From Actinomycetota bacterium (GTDB taxonomy: Bacteria > Actinomycetota > Thermoleophilia > Gaiellales > Gaiellaceae): DNA of 6,561 nucleotides. Below are positions 6,064-6,561 of this stretch, in pieces. Position 1 is the first letter of the stretch, and each line of letters opens with the position of its first letter. Where the stretch lies: NCBI GenBank assembly GCA_013821525.1, contig JACDGR010000194.1, forward strand, positions 1 through 6,561, written 5' to 3'. The position numbers and the translations under genes are program-made. The notes below the pieces were generated by a model. It did not search any database, was not told the origin of the DNA, and was given only the letters and a program-made list of their open reading frames with translations.

Positions 6064-6561
6064 CGTCCTGCTCGTCGCGCGTGGCCTCGCCGACTCGCGC
6101 GCACAGGCACAGGCGCTCGTGATGGCCGGCCTCGTGCCCGGCCACTCGAAGCCCGGCGAGCAGGTCGACGAGAGCGCCAGCCTGGAGGTCGAAGCACGGC
6201 CCCCGTACGTTTCGCGCGCCGGTCACAAGCTCGCCCATGCCCTCGACGTATTCGAGATCGACGTCGCCGGACTCGACTGCCTCGACGTCGGTGCCTCGAC
6301 CGGCGGCTTCTCCGACGTGCTTCTGCAGCGCGGTGCGGCGCGCGTGATCGCGCTCGATGTCGGCTACGGGCAGCTGCACGACAAGATTCGCCGCGACGAG
6401 CGTGTGATCGTGCTCGAGCGTGTCAACGCGCGCTCGATCACCGAGCTGCCGTTCGCACCCCAGCTCGTGACCTGTGACGTCTCGTTCATCTCGGTGCAGG
6501 CGGCGCTGCCGCCCGCGCTCGGGCTCGCGCAACCAGGCTGGCTGGCGCTCGTGCTCGTGAA
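6044..6561 (+). CDS. tlyA: TlyA family rRNA (cytidine-2'-O)-methyltransferase (5' part)
   Basis: TlyA enzymes methylate ribose 2'-OH groups of rRNA cytidines (C1920 of 23S and, in the mycobacterial type, C1409 of 16S rRNA) with S-adenosylmethionine; loss gives capreomycin/viomycin resistance in mycobacteria. The older hemolysin label is doubtful. 172 codons are visible of about 270; the frame runs off the window end. Residues 1-50 form the S4 RNA-binding domain (PKQRLDVLLVARGLADSRAQ), followed by the linker YVSRAGHKLAHAL with likely catalytic Lys62. Then come the SAM motif LDVGASTGGFSDVLLQRGA (80-98), DVGYGQL (105-111) and Asp145 in TCDVSFIS. The S4 segment AGLVPGHSKPGEQV is about four residues shorter than the common AGLVLVNG...KPG form. 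GTG 6044 is the only fitting start; it lies inside the preceding gene, overlapping by 20 bases. Confidence 0.94.
   Translation, partial: MPKQRLDVLLVARGLADSRAQAQALVMAGLVPGHSKPGEQVDESASLEVEARPPYVSRAGHKLAHALDVFEIDVAGLDCLDVGASTGGFSDVLLQRGAARVIALDVGYGQLHDKIRRDERVIVLERVNARSITELPFAPQLVTCDVSFISVQAALPPALGLAQPGWLALVLV

Overview
The window is GC-rich, with strong G/C preference at third codon positions and every convincing gene on the + strand. The gene order accB - accC - nusB - small xseB-position gene - ispA-type prenyltransferase - (gap) - tlyA matches the accB-accC-...-nusB-...-xseA-xseB-ispA-dxs-tlyA cluster known from Bacillus and many Gram-positive bacteria. High GC, GTG starts, tight overlaps and the style of the proteins suggest a deep-branching actinobacterium, perhaps of the Thermoleophilia (Solirubrobacterales/Gaiellales) kind. 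That placement is inference.

Bases 1-3063 form a compact housekeeping operon. It holds the 3' part of accB (biotin carrier, 5' end outside the window), accC (biotin carboxylase), nusB (antitermination factor), a 73-residue helical protein in the xseB position, and a short polyprenyl (probably farnesyl) diphosphate synthase. From accC to the synthase each gene overlaps the next by 4-17 bases, so they are probably co-transcribed and translationally coupled. The unit ties fatty-acid precursor supply (acetyl/acyl-CoA carboxylation), transcription control and isoprenoid chain elongation together.

Bases 3064-3625 carry no recognisable gene. They hold a small hairpin just after the prenyltransferase stop, a perfect 8-bp palindrome resembling a REP element, a strong Shine-Dalgarno sequence that does not serve the next annotated start, and a likely leaderless -10 element just before the next gene.

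Bases 3626-6561 contain two tandem Major Facilitator exporters of the MFS_3-like type, joined by a 4-base overlap. The second overlaps the start of tlyA (rRNA 2'-O-methyltransferase, cut by the window end) by 20 bases. The two transporters sit where dxs would be expected between ispA and tlyA.

I see no strong case for a wholly new system. The points most worth a second look are the transporter pair at the dxs position, the missing C-terminal motif of the prenyltransferase, the orphan xseB-like gene, the asymmetry of motif A in the two transporters, and the regulatory signals before the first transporter.
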